This document shows, in pieces, positions 50,311 through 59,447 of a DNA stretch of 64,000 nucleotides. Location: assembly GCA_028819475.1 (NCBI GenBank), contig JAPPLJ010000060.1:124001-188000 (forward strand), read 5' to 3'. How positions within the stretch are numbered: the stretch's first letter is position 1; the number at the start of each line of letters is the position of its first letter. The DNA is from Rhodospirillaceae bacterium. GTDB lineage: Bacteria; Pseudomonadota; Alphaproteobacteria; Bin65. The position numbers and the translations under genes are program-made. A model generated the notes under the pieces. That model saw nothing but the letters and a program-made list of their open reading frames with translations, ran no database searches and was not told the origin of the DNA.

Positions 50311-50648
50311 TGCGGTTCGCCCGTCGTGCCGGAGAGAGTGCCGACCAGCGCATCGAGCGCGTCCAGCCGGCCGGTCCAGAAGCGTTCGTGGAATTCGAGC
50401 CAGGCAAGGGCGTCGTTCAGGGCGGCAGGATCGATCCGGCACACCCGTTCCCGCCCCCGTGCTTCGCGTGTCACGAGGCCGGCGCGTTCGAGCACGCCGA
50501 GATGTTTCGACACCGCGGCGAAGGACAGCGGAAGCGGCTCGGAAAGCTGGCCGACCGTCGCTTCGCCCGCCGCCAGGCGATCGAGGAGCGTCCTGCGCGT
50601 GGGATCGGCAAGCGCCTGGAAGACCAGATCGAGGTTTTGTTCAACCAT
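50307..50648 (-). CDS. ArsR-family transcriptional regulator
   Basis: 113 residues from ATG at 50648 (MVEQNLDLVFQALADPTRRT); an in-frame start 11 codons upstream is less likely because it would cross the operator. The winged helix is ADPTRRTLLDRLAAGEATVG, LSEPLPLSFAAVSKHLGVLE. No metal-binding CxC is seen, so it is of the non-metal SRPBCC-linked class. Probably autoregulates through the direct repeats at its start. Confidence 0.88.
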   Translation of the reverse strand: MVEQNLDLVFQALADPTRRTLLDRLAAGEATVGQLSEPLPLSFAAVSKHLGVLERAGLVTREARGRERVCRIDPAALNDALAWLEFHERFWTGRLDALDALVGTLSGTTGEPQ

Positions 50649-50699
50649 ACGGTTAAATATATCGCCTTTCTGGTATAACATTCAACCATTAGGTAAAAT
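50640..50699 (-). promoter_or_regulatory. Paired ArsR operator-like direct repeats
   Basis: TTCAACCATACGGTTAAAT (50640-50658) and TTCAACCATTAGGTAAAAT (50681-50699) match at 16 of 19 positions and start 41 bases apart, about four helical turns. The first overlaps the ArsR start codon and contains AACCATACGGTT dyad symmetry. A/T-rich setting; likely autoregulatory sites. Confidence 0.55.
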
Positions 50700-50731
50700 T
50701 ATGCGAAAATGCCGGCTGTACGCGACTCGGG

Positions 50732-52447
50732 CTACCGCGTCACTTTCCCGTCATCGCCGATCTCCACGCCGTAGAGCCGGCGCGCGGCGTCGGCCGTGAC
50801 ATAGCCTTCTGCGATATCCGCCGCGACGGCCTCGGCCGGCCGGTCGCGCGGATCACCGTGGCCGCCGCCGCCAGGCAGGTCGACCCGCACCCGGTCATCG
50901 GCGCCGACGATCTGCCTGCCCTTGGGCCGCAGCGGGCTGCCGCTGGCGGTCGCGACCGTGCCTGCCGCCCCGTCCGCCCCGCCGTTGCGTCCCCTCGCCG
51001 GGTTCTCGACCCGGTCGTACATGGCGAACAGGGCGAAGGGTGCGCCGTCGCGCGTCCCCATTTCGACTGTCTGGCCGAGGCCGCCGCGCTGCTGTCCCGC
51101 GCCGCCGGAATCGGGCCGCAGTTCCTTGCGCCAGACGACGACCGGCGCCCGGGTCTCGATCGCTTCGACCGGCAAGGCGCGCACGCCGCTGGGGAAGGCG
51201 GTGGCGGACAGGCCGTCGGCCGCGGGGCGGGCGCCGGAGCCGCCGCTGTTGAACGACAGCAGGTCGAAGGCCGCGGCGTCGCTGTCCCGATTCATGCCGG
51301 GCGCGGCGCCGATCTCCGGCCCGCCGCGCACCTGGATGCCCCACAGGCAGGCCGCGCCTTCTGCGGGCACTTCGAGGCCGGGCACTTTCGCCAGGCAGCC
51401 GAGCACGACGTCCGGCAGGAACTGGCCGACGATGTGGCGCGCGCTGACCGGCCGAGGCTTCTCGACATTGAGGATGGAGCCGGCCGGCGCCCTGACCTCG
51501 ACCGGCGCGAGCGAACCGGCATTGTTGGGGATTTCCGGCGCTACCGCTGCGCGCACGCCGAACGCCGTATAGGCCAGGGTGTAGTTCATCACCAGGTTGA
51601 CGCCGTAGGCGCTGGCCGGCGAGCTGCCGTCGAAGTCGATGACGATGCGTTCGCCGTCGATCGTCAGCGCGGCGTCCAGAATGACCGGCCGGTCGATGCC
51701 GTCGAGGGTGACGGCGTTACGGTATGTGCCGTCCGGCAGGGCGCGGATCGCGTCCTCCATCGCCCGGCGCGAGCGTTCCAGGATGAAATCGGCCAGCGCG
51801 TCGAAGCGAATGTCGCCATACTCGTCCAGCATTGCAGCGAGCCGGCGTTCCCCCAGATGGTTGCAGGTCGCGTAGCTGCGGATGTCGCCTTCCACCGGGT
51901 CCGGCTGGCGGACATTGGCGCGGACGATCTCGAACAGGTCCTCGTTGAACGCGCCTTCGCGCGCCAGCCGCATGATCGGGATGAACAGGCCTTCTTCGTA
52001 GATCGACCGCCCGTCCGGGCACTGGCCCAGCCCGCCGATATCGACCTGGTGGCAGGTGCAGGCGAACAGGGCGACCGGCTCGTTCCGGTGGAACGCCGGC
52101 GAGACGACGGTGATATCGTGCAGATGGCCGGAGCTGAGCCAGGGATCGTTGGTGATGAAATGGTCGCCCGGCTTCATTTCAGCGGCCGGGAATTTCTCCA
52201 GGAAATAGCCGACCGCCTCTGCCATCGAGTTGACATGGCCGGGGGTCCCGGTCACCGCCTGGGCGACCATGCGCCCGCGCGTGTCGAACACGCCGGCGGA
52301 AAGGTCGCCGGCTTCGCTCACCGTCTCGCTGAACGCCGTCTTGATCAGGCTGCGCGCCTGCTCCTCGACGATGGCGGTCAGGCGGTTCCACAGCACCGGA
52401 TAGCGGATGCGGGTCAGGCTGTCTTCGGCCGGCATTTCGGTCATCAT
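50732..52447 (-). CDS. Hydantoinase B/oxoprolinase family protein
   Basis: 571 residues from ATG at 52447, overlapping the hyuA stop (ATGA). The start LTRIRYPVLWNRLTAIVEEQ, FSETVSEAGDLSAGVFDTRG, HFITNDPWLSSGHLHDITVV and the C-terminal DLPGGGGHGDPRDRP are hallmark blocks of HyuB. With HyuA it forms an ATP-dependent hydrolase or carboxylase (5-oxoprolinase, N-methylhydantoinase, acetone/acetophenone carboxylase group). Substrate cannot be called. Confidence 0.9.
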   Translation of the reverse strand: MMTEMPAEDSLTRIRYPVLWNRLTAIVEEQARSLIKTAFSETVSEAGDLSAGVFDTRGRMVAQAVTGTPGHVNSMAEAVGYFLEKFPAAEMKPGDHFITNDPWLSSGHLHDITVVSPAFHRNEPVALFACTCHQVDIGGLGQCPDGRSIYEEGLFIPIMRLAREGAFNEDLFEIVRANVRQPDPVEGDIRSYATCNHLGERRLAAMLDEYGDIRFDALADFILERSRRAMEDAIRALPDGTYRNAVTLDGIDRPVILDAALTIDGERIVIDFDGSSPASAYGVNLVMNYTLAYTAFGVRAAVAPEIPNNAGSLAPVEVRAPAGSILNVEKPRPVSARHIVGQFLPDVVLGCLAKVPGLEVPAEGAACLWGIQVRGGPEIGAAPGMNRDSDAAAFDLLSFNSGGSGARPAADGLSATAFPSGVRALPVEAIETRAPVVVWRKELRPDSGGAGQQRGGLGQTVEMGTRDGAPFALFAMYDRVENPARGRNGGADGAAGTVATASGSPLRPKGRQIVGADDRVRVDLPGGGGHGDPRDRPAEAVAADIAEGYVTADAARRLYGVEIGDDGKVTR

Positions 52448-54582
52448 CGGTCCTCCGCCGTGCGCTCCAGAATCAGGGAGCCGAACGGATCGCAGGACAG
52501 GGTATATCCCGGCGGGGCGATGGTCGAGGTCTGGGCTTCGACGATCACCGCCGGCCCGGCGACGGCCTGACCGGGGCGCAGCCGGTCGCGGTCGAACACG
52601 GCCGCCGTCAGAGGCTTGCCGGCGGACGTATCGACAATCCTTCGCGCCGCGATCTCGGGCGACGCCGGTTCCTCGGGGTCTTCGAGCGGCCGGGTCGTGT
52701 CCTGCGCACGGCATTCCGCCCGGACGGTCCAGGCGACGAATTCCAGCGGCACACCGTCAATCGGCGGGCCGTACTGCCGCTGGTAGGCCGCCGCATAGGC
52801 ATCCGCCACGGCTTCCGACCACGGACCGGGGTCGCGCGGGTCGGGCGGCGCTTCGGGCAGAGGCACCATGATCTCGTGACTCTGGCCGCGATAACGCATG
52901 AAGGCGGCATAAGAGAGGCGCTCCGGCGCGCGGCCGGCGGCGGTCTCGACGAAGGATGCGGCTTCGTCGCGCATGTCCGCCAGCAGCGCCGCAACGGCGG
53001 CGGCGTCCAGCGATTCGAGCTGCTGGTACAGGCTGCGCGCGACCTCGAACGCCACCGGCGCGCGCAGGAAGCCGATCGCCGAGCCGACCCCGGCGCCGCG
53101 CGGCACGACGATCCGGTCGATGCCCAGCTTGTCGGCGAGCCGGGCGGCGTGCAGCGGGGCGCAGCCGCCGAACGCGATCAGGGTCCGTCCCTCGAAATCC
53201 CTGCCGTGCTCTACGGCGTGTTCCCTCGCTGCGTTGGCCATGTTCTCGTCGACCATTTCGGCGACACCGAGGGCCGCCGTCGCGGTGTCGAGATCGAGCG
53301 GCGCGCCGACATCGGCGGCGAGCGTGCTTTCGGCCGCGGCAGCGTCCAGCATCATCGTGCCGCCGGCGAAACCGGCCGGATCGATCCGGCCGAGCACGAC
53401 GTCGGCGTCGGTCACGGTCGCGCCGGTCCCGCCGCGGGCGTAGCAGGCCGGGCCGGGATCGGACCCGGCGCTGCGCGGGCCGACCGCGATCCGGCCGAGC
53501 CCGTCGACGCCGCACAGGGAGCCGCCGCCCGCGCCGATCTCGACCATTTCGACCACCGGGATGCGCAGGGGCAGGCCGCTGCCGCGCTTGAAACGATAGG
53601 CCCGGTCGACCTCGAAGTCGCGCGCCGACTGCGGCCGGCCGTCGTCGATCAGGCAGATCTTGGCGGTCGTGCCGCCCATGTCGAAGGAGACGGCCTTGGC
53701 GGCGCCGGTCTGCCTGGCGACTGCGGCGGCATAGATCGCACCGCCGGCCGGGCCGGATTCGACGAGCCGGACCGGGAAGCGGATCGCCGTATCGACGGTC
53801 CCGAGGCCGCCGTTCGACAGCATGACCATCAGCGCGCCGGCGAAACCGGCCTCGGCCAGTGCCTGCTCCAGTCGGCGCAGATACGCGGCGACCGCAGGCT
53901 GGACATAGGCGTTGGCGACGGTGGTCGAGAAGCGCTGAAATTCGCGCATTTCCGGCGAGACCTCGCAGGACAGGCTGACCGGCAGCCCCGGATACGCCGC
54001 CAGCACCAGATCGCGCAGGCGCCGTTCATGGGCCGGGTTGGCGTAGCTGTGCAGCAGGCCGATCGCGACGCTTTCGATTCCCTCGGCGGCGATGGCGTCC
54101 AGCACGGGCGCGACCGACGCCTCGTCGAGCGGGATCAGGGCCCCGCCATTGACGTCGAGCCGCTCGCGCACCGTCAGCCGGCGGGCGCGGCGCACCAGCG
54201 GCGCCGGCTTGACGATGTTCAGGTCGTATTGGTCGAACCGGCTTTCCGAGCCCATTTCGAGTACGTCGCGAAAGCCTTCGGTGGTGACGAACAGGGTCTC
54301 CGCGCCGCGCCGTTCGATCACGGCGTTCGTCGCCAGCGTCGTGCCGTGGATGATCCGGCCGATATCTGCCAACCCGATCCCGGCCGCCTTGCAGGCCGCG
54401 GCGACGCCGTCGAGCACCGCGCGCGCCGGTTCGGCGCCGGTGGTCAGCAGCTTGGCGGAATGGAAGCGGCCGTCGCCATGTTCCAGGGCGATATCGGTGA
54501 AGGTGCCGCCCACGTCCACGCCGACGCGGAACCTGCCCTGAGAGGTGGCGTTTTCTGACGGTTTATCAGTATCTTGAGGCAT
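52444..54582 (-). CDS. Hydantoinase/oxoprolinase subunit A family protein
   Basis: 712 residues from ATG at 54582 (MPQDTDKPSENATSQGRFRV). N-terminal ASKHA-like ATP site VGVDVGGTFTDIALEHGDGR and IIHGTTLATNAVIERRGA; middle KAVSFDMGGTTAKICLI; GAGGGSLCGVDGLGRI with SAGSDPGPACYARGG; C-terminal GPAVIVEAQTSTIAPPGY. It is the ATP-binding partner of the downstream HyuB. The 223 bases upstream (54583-54805) hold a TGTAAGCG direct repeat near 54620 and no gene. Confidence 0.9.
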   Translation of the reverse strand: MPQDTDKPSENATSQGRFRVGVDVGGTFTDIALEHGDGRFHSAKLLTTGAEPARAVLDGVAAACKAAGIGLADIGRIIHGTTLATNAVIERRGAETLFVTTEGFRDVLEMGSESRFDQYDLNIVKPAPLVRRARRLTVRERLDVNGGALIPLDEASVAPVLDAIAAEGIESVAIGLLHSYANPAHERRLRDLVLAAYPGLPVSLSCEVSPEMREFQRFSTTVANAYVQPAVAAYLRRLEQALAEAGFAGALMVMLSNGGLGTVDTAIRFPVRLVESGPAGGAIYAAAVARQTGAAKAVSFDMGGTTAKICLIDDGRPQSARDFEVDRAYRFKRGSGLPLRIPVVEMVEIGAGGGSLCGVDGLGRIAVGPRSAGSDPGPACYARGGTGATVTDADVVLGRIDPAGFAGGTMMLDAAAAESTLAADVGAPLDLDTATAALGVAEMVDENMANAAREHAVEHGRDFEGRTLIAFGGCAPLHAARLADKLGIDRIVVPRGAGVGSAIGFLRAPVAFEVARSLYQQLESLDAAAVAALLADMRDEAASFVETAAGRAPERLSYAAFMRYRGQSHEIMVPLPEAPPDPRDPGPWSEAVADAYAAAYQRQYGPPIDGVPLEFVAWTVRAECRAQDTTRPLEDPEEPASPEIAARRIVDTSAGKPLTAAVFDRDRLRPGQAVAGPAVIVEAQTSTIAPPGYTLSCDPFGSLILERTAEDR

Positions 54583-54805
54583 CGCATCGACCCGGAACGT
54601 GCAAGACGGCACCGGGCCGATGTAAGCGTACTGTAAGCGGATTCGTTCCAGCGTCAGGTCATTCGTGTCGGCGCGGGCACAAGCGGCCCCCGGCAACCCT
54701 TCGGGTCCCGGGGGATGACGGCCCGGCCCCGGAACGAACCGCGTCGAGCGCTTGCACGGCCGGCCGCGATGCCTGCCGGCACTCTAGCAGCAGCGCCGGC
54801 CGCCG

Positions 54806-55015
54806 TCACCGGTCCCGATCGTCGGGCGGGTCGCGCGGCACCAGCTCGCGCCAGCCGCCGGCGGCGAGCGCGTTGGCCTTCCTCACCCAGCGCCGCACCT
54901 GCGAGCGCATCCACCCGTCGGGGTCCCACTCGGCGGCGACGCGCTCCGCGCCCCAGACATCCTCGGCGATGCGCCGCTGCGTCCTCTTCTCCCGGAGCCC
55001 GTCGAGCACCGTCAT
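54806..55015 (-). CDS. DUF2285-like C-terminal ORF
   Basis: 69 residues from ATG at 55015 overlapping the preceding stop (ATGA). VLDGLREKRTQRRIAEDVWG, AERVAAEWDPDGWMRSQVRR and ANALAAGGWRELV correspond to the C-terminal DNA-binding half of DUF2285 proteins common near integrases in alphaproteobacteria. Because the upstream ORF supplies the N-terminal half, this may be one protein split by a frameshift or a natural two-gene version. Confidence 0.55.
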   Translation of the reverse strand: MTVLDGLREKRTQRRIAEDVWGAERVAAEWDPDGWMRSQVRRWVRKANALAAGGWRELVPRDPPDDRDR

Positions 55016-55566
55016 CGGGAACAGGTCCCCGCCCGCAGGCCGCGAGGGTCTGGCCCCGCCGTCTCCGGGGGGACCGCGCGGCCCGCGACGCTCCAGAAGT
55101 CGATCAGCCGCCGCACCGTCTGCGGCATCCCGAGCCCGAAGGGGTGGCGCAGCTCGATCCCTGCGGCGTCGGGGAACGGCCCGGCGCCGCGCACCCGGAG
55201 CTGGAGGGCCGCCGCGCCGCACTCGATCTTGAGCACCAGGGCGCCGTCGAGCAGCCGCAGCCCCTCGATGGACCCCCCGCCCTCCGCGACCACGGCGGCC
55301 AGGGGCGCGACGCCCGGCGCGACCGCCGCCTCCGCCATGCCGTCCTGCACCCAGAAGGGCGAGGCGGGGCCGTCCCCGGCGCGCGGGTCCGCCCAGGCCA
55401 GCAGGTCGAACCGGGCCGCCTTCAGATCCCCCGCGCCCTGGATGCGGATCGGGAACGGTCCCGGTTCGAGCGCGGCCGGCGCGGCGGCGTGCGCGCGCCA
55501 TGCCGCCTCGTAGTCCCCGAGCCGGCGCAGCACCATCCAGGCCCGCATGCCGTCGCCGGTTGTCAT
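55012..55566 (-). CDS. DUF2285-family N-terminal ORF, mobile-element associated
   Basis: 184 residues from ATG at 55566. YEAAWRAHAAAPAALEPGPF, AARFDLLAWADPRAGDGPAS and PFWVQDGMAEA fit the N-terminal part of DUF6499/DUF2285 proteins, and LRHPFGLGMPQTVRRLIDFW the middle. The frame then ends with GTCSR and the C-terminal half continues from an overlapping ATG. Likely a DNA-binding regulator of an integrative element. Marks the left part of the accessory island. Confidence 0.55.
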   Translation of the reverse strand: MTTGDGMRAWMVLRRLGDYEAAWRAHAAAPAALEPGPFPIRIQGAGDLKAARFDLLAWADPRAGDGPASPFWVQDGMAEAAVAPGVAPLAAVVAEGGGSIEGLRLLDGALVLKIECGAAALQLRVRGAGPFPDAAGIELRHPFGLGMPQTVRRLIDFWSVAGRAVPPETAGPDPRGLRAGTCSR

Positions 55567-55787
55567 CGGGGCGCCGTGTTGTTTCGCGCTTTAGCCGGAT
55601 AGAAGGTCGGCAGTTTTTCTCACATTGACTGGTTTGGGATTTCCGGCGCTGGCGGGCGAATGTGGGAAGCCGCCCGCGGCCGGGGTCGCCGGTGTGGCGG
55701 CTTTGCGCCGCGGGTGGCGGTTCCGTAGTCTCGGTCTGACCAGGGACAACAAGGAAGAGGCCCGCGCGGGCCGAACCCCGCCGGGCC

Positions 55788-56432
55788 ATGGCCGGTGTGC
55801 AGCTTCGTTACAAGACGGGGCTTACCGGCGAGGAATACGTTAGGACGGAGGCGTGGCGCGATGCAAGGCTCGAGCGCTGCCCCAATCACCCGCACGGCGG
55901 CTGTTCCGTGGCAAGCCACGGCACTTACTCGCGCAAGACCCCGCCCGGCGCGAAGGTTCCTCGTTGGTATTGCCGTGAGAGCCATACGACCATCAGCCTG
56001 CTGGCCGACTGTCTGGCGGCGCGGCTGCCGGGCACGCTCGACGCTCTGGAAGCGGTTGTCGTTGCGGCCGAGGAGGCGCAGAGCCTGGAGGCGGCGGCGA
56101 ACGAGCTGCGCCGCCCCGAGGACGATGGCGCCGTCGAGCTTCCCGGCGCGATGCGCTGGGTGCGCCGGCGGGTGCGTCTCGTTCACAACGCTCTTGTCCG
56201 CGTCATCGGCCTGATCCCCGACCGGCTGGCGGGTTGCGCGGCGACCATGGTGGCGGTGCGCGCGCGTCTGGGGAGCGACAGTGCGTTGATGACGCTGCGT
56301 GCCCTGGTGGCGGCGCAGCTTCGGGTGCTGCCCGCCCCGTTGGGCTTCCAACCCCATGGAATCGGCGTCCCGGGTCGCACCCCGGCGTTCCAACACTCGA
56401 TGGGGCCTGACCCGCCCCCGGCCGCTGCATAG
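55788..56432 (+). CDS. Zinc-ribbon protein associated with an IS-type transposase
   Basis: 214 residues. A Cys/His cluster RCPNHPHGGCSVASHGTYSR and a further WYCRESHTTISLLADCLAAR look like a zinc ribbon, followed by helical RWVRRRVRLVHNALVRVIGL and LPDRLAGCAAT-like segments. Proteins of this shape are commonly encoded just before DDE transposases, as here (next ORF starts about 30 bases on). Function unproven; likely part of the insertion element. Confidence 0.6.
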   Translation: MAGVQLRYKTGLTGEEYVRTEAWRDARLERCPNHPHGGCSVASHGTYSRKTPPGAKVPRWYCRESHTTISLLADCLAARLPGTLDALEAVVVAAEEAQSLEAAANELRRPEDDGAVELPGAMRWVRRRVRLVHNALVRVIGLIPDRLAGCAATMVAVRARLGSDSALMTLRALVAAQLRVLPAPLGFQPHGIGVPGRTPAFQHSMGPDPPPAAA

Positions 56433-56459
56433 CGTGACGGTCCCGGGGCCAGTGGGCTC

Positions 56460-57161
56460 CGCGACGCAGGCGAGCTGTGGATGAGCGACGTCATGCACGG
56501 GCCGAAGGTCCGGCTCGGGCGCAGCCGGCGCAAGACCTACCTCATCGCCTTCATCGACGATGCCACCCGTGTGGTCCCCTTCGCCGCCTTCGCGATGTCG
56601 GAGAACGTCCCGGCCTTCCTGCCGGTGTGGAAGAACGCGCTGATCCGCCGCGGGCTGCCGGCGCGTCTGTACGTGGACAACGGTGCGGCCTACCGCTCGC
56701 GCCAGCTCGCCCTGGTGTGCGCGAAGCTCGGCGTGGTGCTGGTGCACGCAAGACCGTATCAGCCAGCGGGAAAGGGCAAGATCGAGCGCTTCTTCCGCAC
56801 CCTTCGCGCCGGCTGGCTCGCCCACCTCGACGCGCGGGCCACCGACAGCGTGCAGACGCTCAACCGCAGCCTGTGGGCGTGGATCGAGGGCGAGTACCAC
56901 AACACCCCGCATCGCGGCCTCGACGGGCGCACCCCGCTCGAGCAGTGGGCGCTCGTCTCGGGCGGCGTGCGCTATCCCGACGCCACGCTCGACCTCGACG
57001 AGGTCTTCCTCTTCGAGGCCAAGCGCGTGGTGCACAAGGACCGCACCGTCAGCCTCAACGGCCGGCTCTACGAGGTCGACGCCATCCTGGTCGGCCAGAG
57101 GGTCATCTTGCGCTACGACCCGCACGCGCCGCCCACGAGGCCGCTCGACGTCGTCCACGAA
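56460..57161 (+). pseudogene. DDE (rve core) transposase, truncated at both ends
   Basis: From about RDAGELWMSDVMHGPKVR the sequence follows a Mu/IS481-like transposase core: first Asp in WMSDVMHGP, second in LYVDNGAAYRSRQL, and Glu in GKGKIERFFRTLRAGW, so the DDE triad is present. A stop codon at 56430-56432 in this frame removes the N-terminal HTH domains. The family-like C-terminus reaches LDVVHE (57161) and then runs into unrelated sequence. Most likely inactive. Confidence 0.75.
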
Positions 57162-57162
57162 C

Positions 57163-57267
57163 CTCCTGCCCAAGGGCGTGATCGCCTTCCCCGGCAGCGG
57201 CATCACCGAGAACCTCGTGGACCGCGCCCGATCGCTCGGCATACCGGTCGCTCGCTGCGCCGCCTGA
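57163..57267 (+). pseudogene. C-terminal fragment of a DUF2493 (SLOG-like) protein
   Basis: 34 codons reading LLPKGVIAFPGSGITENLVD and RARSLGIPVARC up to a stop match the end of DUF2493 proteins (usual form VIAFPG.GGT..MV..A...GIPV), often carried on mobile elements. No start or N-terminal part is present; it is joined directly to the broken transposase, marking a recombination junction. Confidence 0.55.
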
Positions 57268-57403
57268 CCGCCGCGCATCGCGGGCCGCGTCGTCATCCCC
57301 GCAGCGGGACGGCGGCGCGGCCCGTTTCGTTTCCGACCGACGGTGTTGCGACGGCGCCGTCATCCTCGCGCGCGCTTCGCGCCGCGCTCGCGCCTTCGCC
57401 ACC

Positions 57404-57946
57404 CGCGACGAGTTCTGGTGCCCGAACGTCGTCGCCATCGTCCGCCTGCTGATGCTGACCGGCTGCCGCTTCGGCGAGATCGCCGCACTCGAATGGGACT
57501 GGATCAAGGGCAAGCGCATCCATCTTCGGGATTCGAAATCGGGACCGCGCACGGTCTGGCTGTCGAGCGCCGCGCGGGCCGTCATCGACGCCATCCCGCG
57601 ATACAGCGCGGATTGCCCCTATCTCTTTCCCGCCCGTCCGCCGACGCGGCCCATCGACAACATCGCCTTCCAATGGGATCGCATCCGCGCCGAGGCCGAA
57701 CTGTCCGGCTTGCGGCTTCACGATCTTCGTCACAGTTGGGCGTCCACCGCCGCCATGAACGGCGTCGGCATGCTGACCATCGCCAAGCTGCTCGGTCACG
57801 CGCTGGTGGAGACGACCGAACGCTATGTCCACCTGTCCGACCGCTCGGTTGCCGAGGCCGCCGACCGGGTGTCCGGGCGCATCGGGGCGGCGCTGGCCGG
57901 TAGAGGGACCGTCTGGGAGGGAGGGTGCGATCATGCCGACGGTTGA
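57404..57946 (+). pseudogene. Tyrosine recombinase, C-terminal catalytic fragment
   Basis: Reading from about RDEFWCPNVVAIVRLLMLTG: first catalytic Arg in LTGCRFGEIAALEW, then LHDLRHSWASTAAMNGVG (His-x-x-Arg), LLGHALVETTERYVHLSD (His and the Tyr nucleophile). The arm-binding and core-binding N-terminal domains are missing. It overlaps the start of the next, complete integrase gene by 14 bases and is a diverged relative of it. Confidence 0.78.
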
Positions 57947-59147
57947 TCTCACCGCGCGGCTCGCCCGCGAGACCGAACCCGGCGACCGGGACGTGTTCCT
58001 GTTCGACCGGGCGCTGCCCGGCTTCGGGTTGCGCGTCCACCGGTCCGGCGCGAAAGCGTGGATCGTGCAGGCTCGCATCGAGGGGAAGACCCGGCGCATC
58101 GTCATTGCTCGTTTCGGCGAGATGGAACTGACGCAAGCCCGCCGCCGCGCCCGTGACATCCTCGCGCGCGTCCGCGCGGGCGACAATCCCGCCGACGACA
58201 TCCACAGGGAGAAGACCGCCCCGACCGTAGCCATGCTGGCCGAGGAGTATCTCCGGCGCTGCGATCCCTACTGGAAGCCGTCGGGACGCAAGACCATCCG
58301 CATCTATCTCAAGGCCCGCATCCTGCCCGCCTTCGGCAAGATGCCGGTGGAGCGTGTCGGCCCCGAGGACGTGGCCGCGTGGTTCGACGAAGCGAGCCGG
58401 GACCGGCCCGGCGCGGCCAACCGCGCCTTCGAGATACTGCGCTCGATGATGTTCCGGGCCGAGGAATACGGCTTCCGCGAGCCGGGCACCAATCCCTGTC
58501 TCGGCATCAGGAAGAACCCGAGGCGCAACATCGCCCGGTTCCTCGACACCGACGAACTCGCCCGGCTCGGGCAGGCGCTCGACGCCCGCGAGGACGAACG
58601 GCCCGAGGCCGTCGCGGCGATCCGGCTGCTGGCGCTCACCGGCTGCCGCCGGGGCGAAGTGCTCAACCTTCGCTGGCGCGACATCGGAGAGAACGCCATC
58701 GCCTTGCCCGATAGCAAGACTGGACCGCGCATCGTGCCGCTCGGCGGGGCGGCGCGGGCCGTTATCGATATGCTGCCCGGACCACGCGACACCGATGCGT
58801 TCCTGTTTCCGAGCCTCGCCGGGGGCCGACACGCACACCGGGTCGTGAACTTCTGGCACGCGGTCTGCCACGACGCGAAGCTCGGCAAGGTCCGATTGCA
58901 CGATTTGCGGCACACGGCGGCGAGCCATGCCGTCATGTCGGGCGAGAACCTGCCGCTGGTGGGCAAGCTGCTTGGTCATCGTCGCCACGAGACCACGGCG
59001 AGCTATGCTCATCTTGCCGACGGTCATCTGGTCGAGACGGCGGAGAAGGTCGGGAGCCTGATCGCCGAGGCGATGAACCTCCGGGACGCGCCGCCACCGC
59101 CGCCTTCCGCCTCCCGCGCCCTGCGCATGCGCGGGCGCTGGTTTTGA
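57933..59147 (+). CDS. Tyrosine recombinase/integrase, complete
   Basis: 404 residues from ATG at 57933 behind GGGAGGGAGGG. N-terminal DUF4102-like arm-binding domain (LFDRALPGFGLRVHRSGAKA, WIVQARIEGKTRRIVIARFG), SAM-like core-binding domain (TVAMLAEEYLRRCDPYWKPS), catalytic domain with Arg in LTGCRRGEVLNLRW, LHDLRHTAASHAVMSGEN and LLGHRRHETTASYAHLADG with the Tyr. Probably active and able to move the island. No tRNA or obvious att core was found beside it, but its 3' end recurs downstream (see repeat entries). Confidence 0.93.
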   Translation: MPTVDLTARLARETEPGDRDVFLFDRALPGFGLRVHRSGAKAWIVQARIEGKTRRIVIARFGEMELTQARRRARDILARVRAGDNPADDIHREKTAPTVAMLAEEYLRRCDPYWKPSGRKTIRIYLKARILPAFGKMPVERVGPEDVAAWFDEASRDRPGAANRAFEILRSMMFRAEEYGFREPGTNPCLGIRKNPRRNIARFLDTDELARLGQALDAREDERPEAVAAIRLLALTGCRRGEVLNLRWRDIGENAIALPDSKTGPRIVPLGGAARAVIDMLPGPRDTDAFLFPSLAGGRHAHRVVNFWHAVCHDAKLGKVRLHDLRHTAASHAVMSGENLPLVGKLLGHRRHETTASYAHLADGHLVETAEKVGSLIAEAMNLRDAPPPPPSASRALRMRGRWF

Positions 59148-59156
59148 AGTCAGTTC
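59134..59156. repeat. Direct repeat, left copy, at the integrase 3' end
   Basis: GGCGCTGGTTTTGAAGT plus one mismatch and AGTTC recur at 61382-61404 (22 of 23 bases). This copy spans the integrase stop codon. The two copies bracket the lipoprotein gene, so they may be recombination sites or the ends of a duplicated integrase segment. Confidence 0.7.
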
Positions 59157-59447
59157 CGATCCTACTCCAGCACAGAGTCCGGTCGATTTTCGACGCCGTC
59201 GCGATCCAGTCCTGCGCTTGCGCCGCCATATGGACTCACGCGCCACCATGCGCCAGACTTCGCCTCGCTAGCACTTTTCGGGTTCCCCGCTCTGTCGGGT
59301 CGCCCGCTGAATACAACAGCCTGATCCGGCAAGGGGTAGCTCCCCGATGCTTGGCGAATAGGCGGGGAACATTTCCCATACCGGAAAGTGTTAGCAACGG
59401 CCCGGCTCCCGGCCGCATCGGGGGCGATGATCGTGAGGAGAACATCG
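59157..59447. other. Gene-free leader of the lipoprotein cassette
   Basis: About 290 bases between the left direct repeat and the lipoprotein start. No ORF of note and no RNA gene recognised. It should contain the lipoprotein promoter; the ribosome-binding site GAGGAG sits just upstream of 59448. Confidence 0.5.

Noticed and set aside
58933-59447. tRNA or tmRNA gene as attachment site beside the intact integrase
   Set aside because: No cloverleaf-like sequence or CCA-end pattern could be made out.
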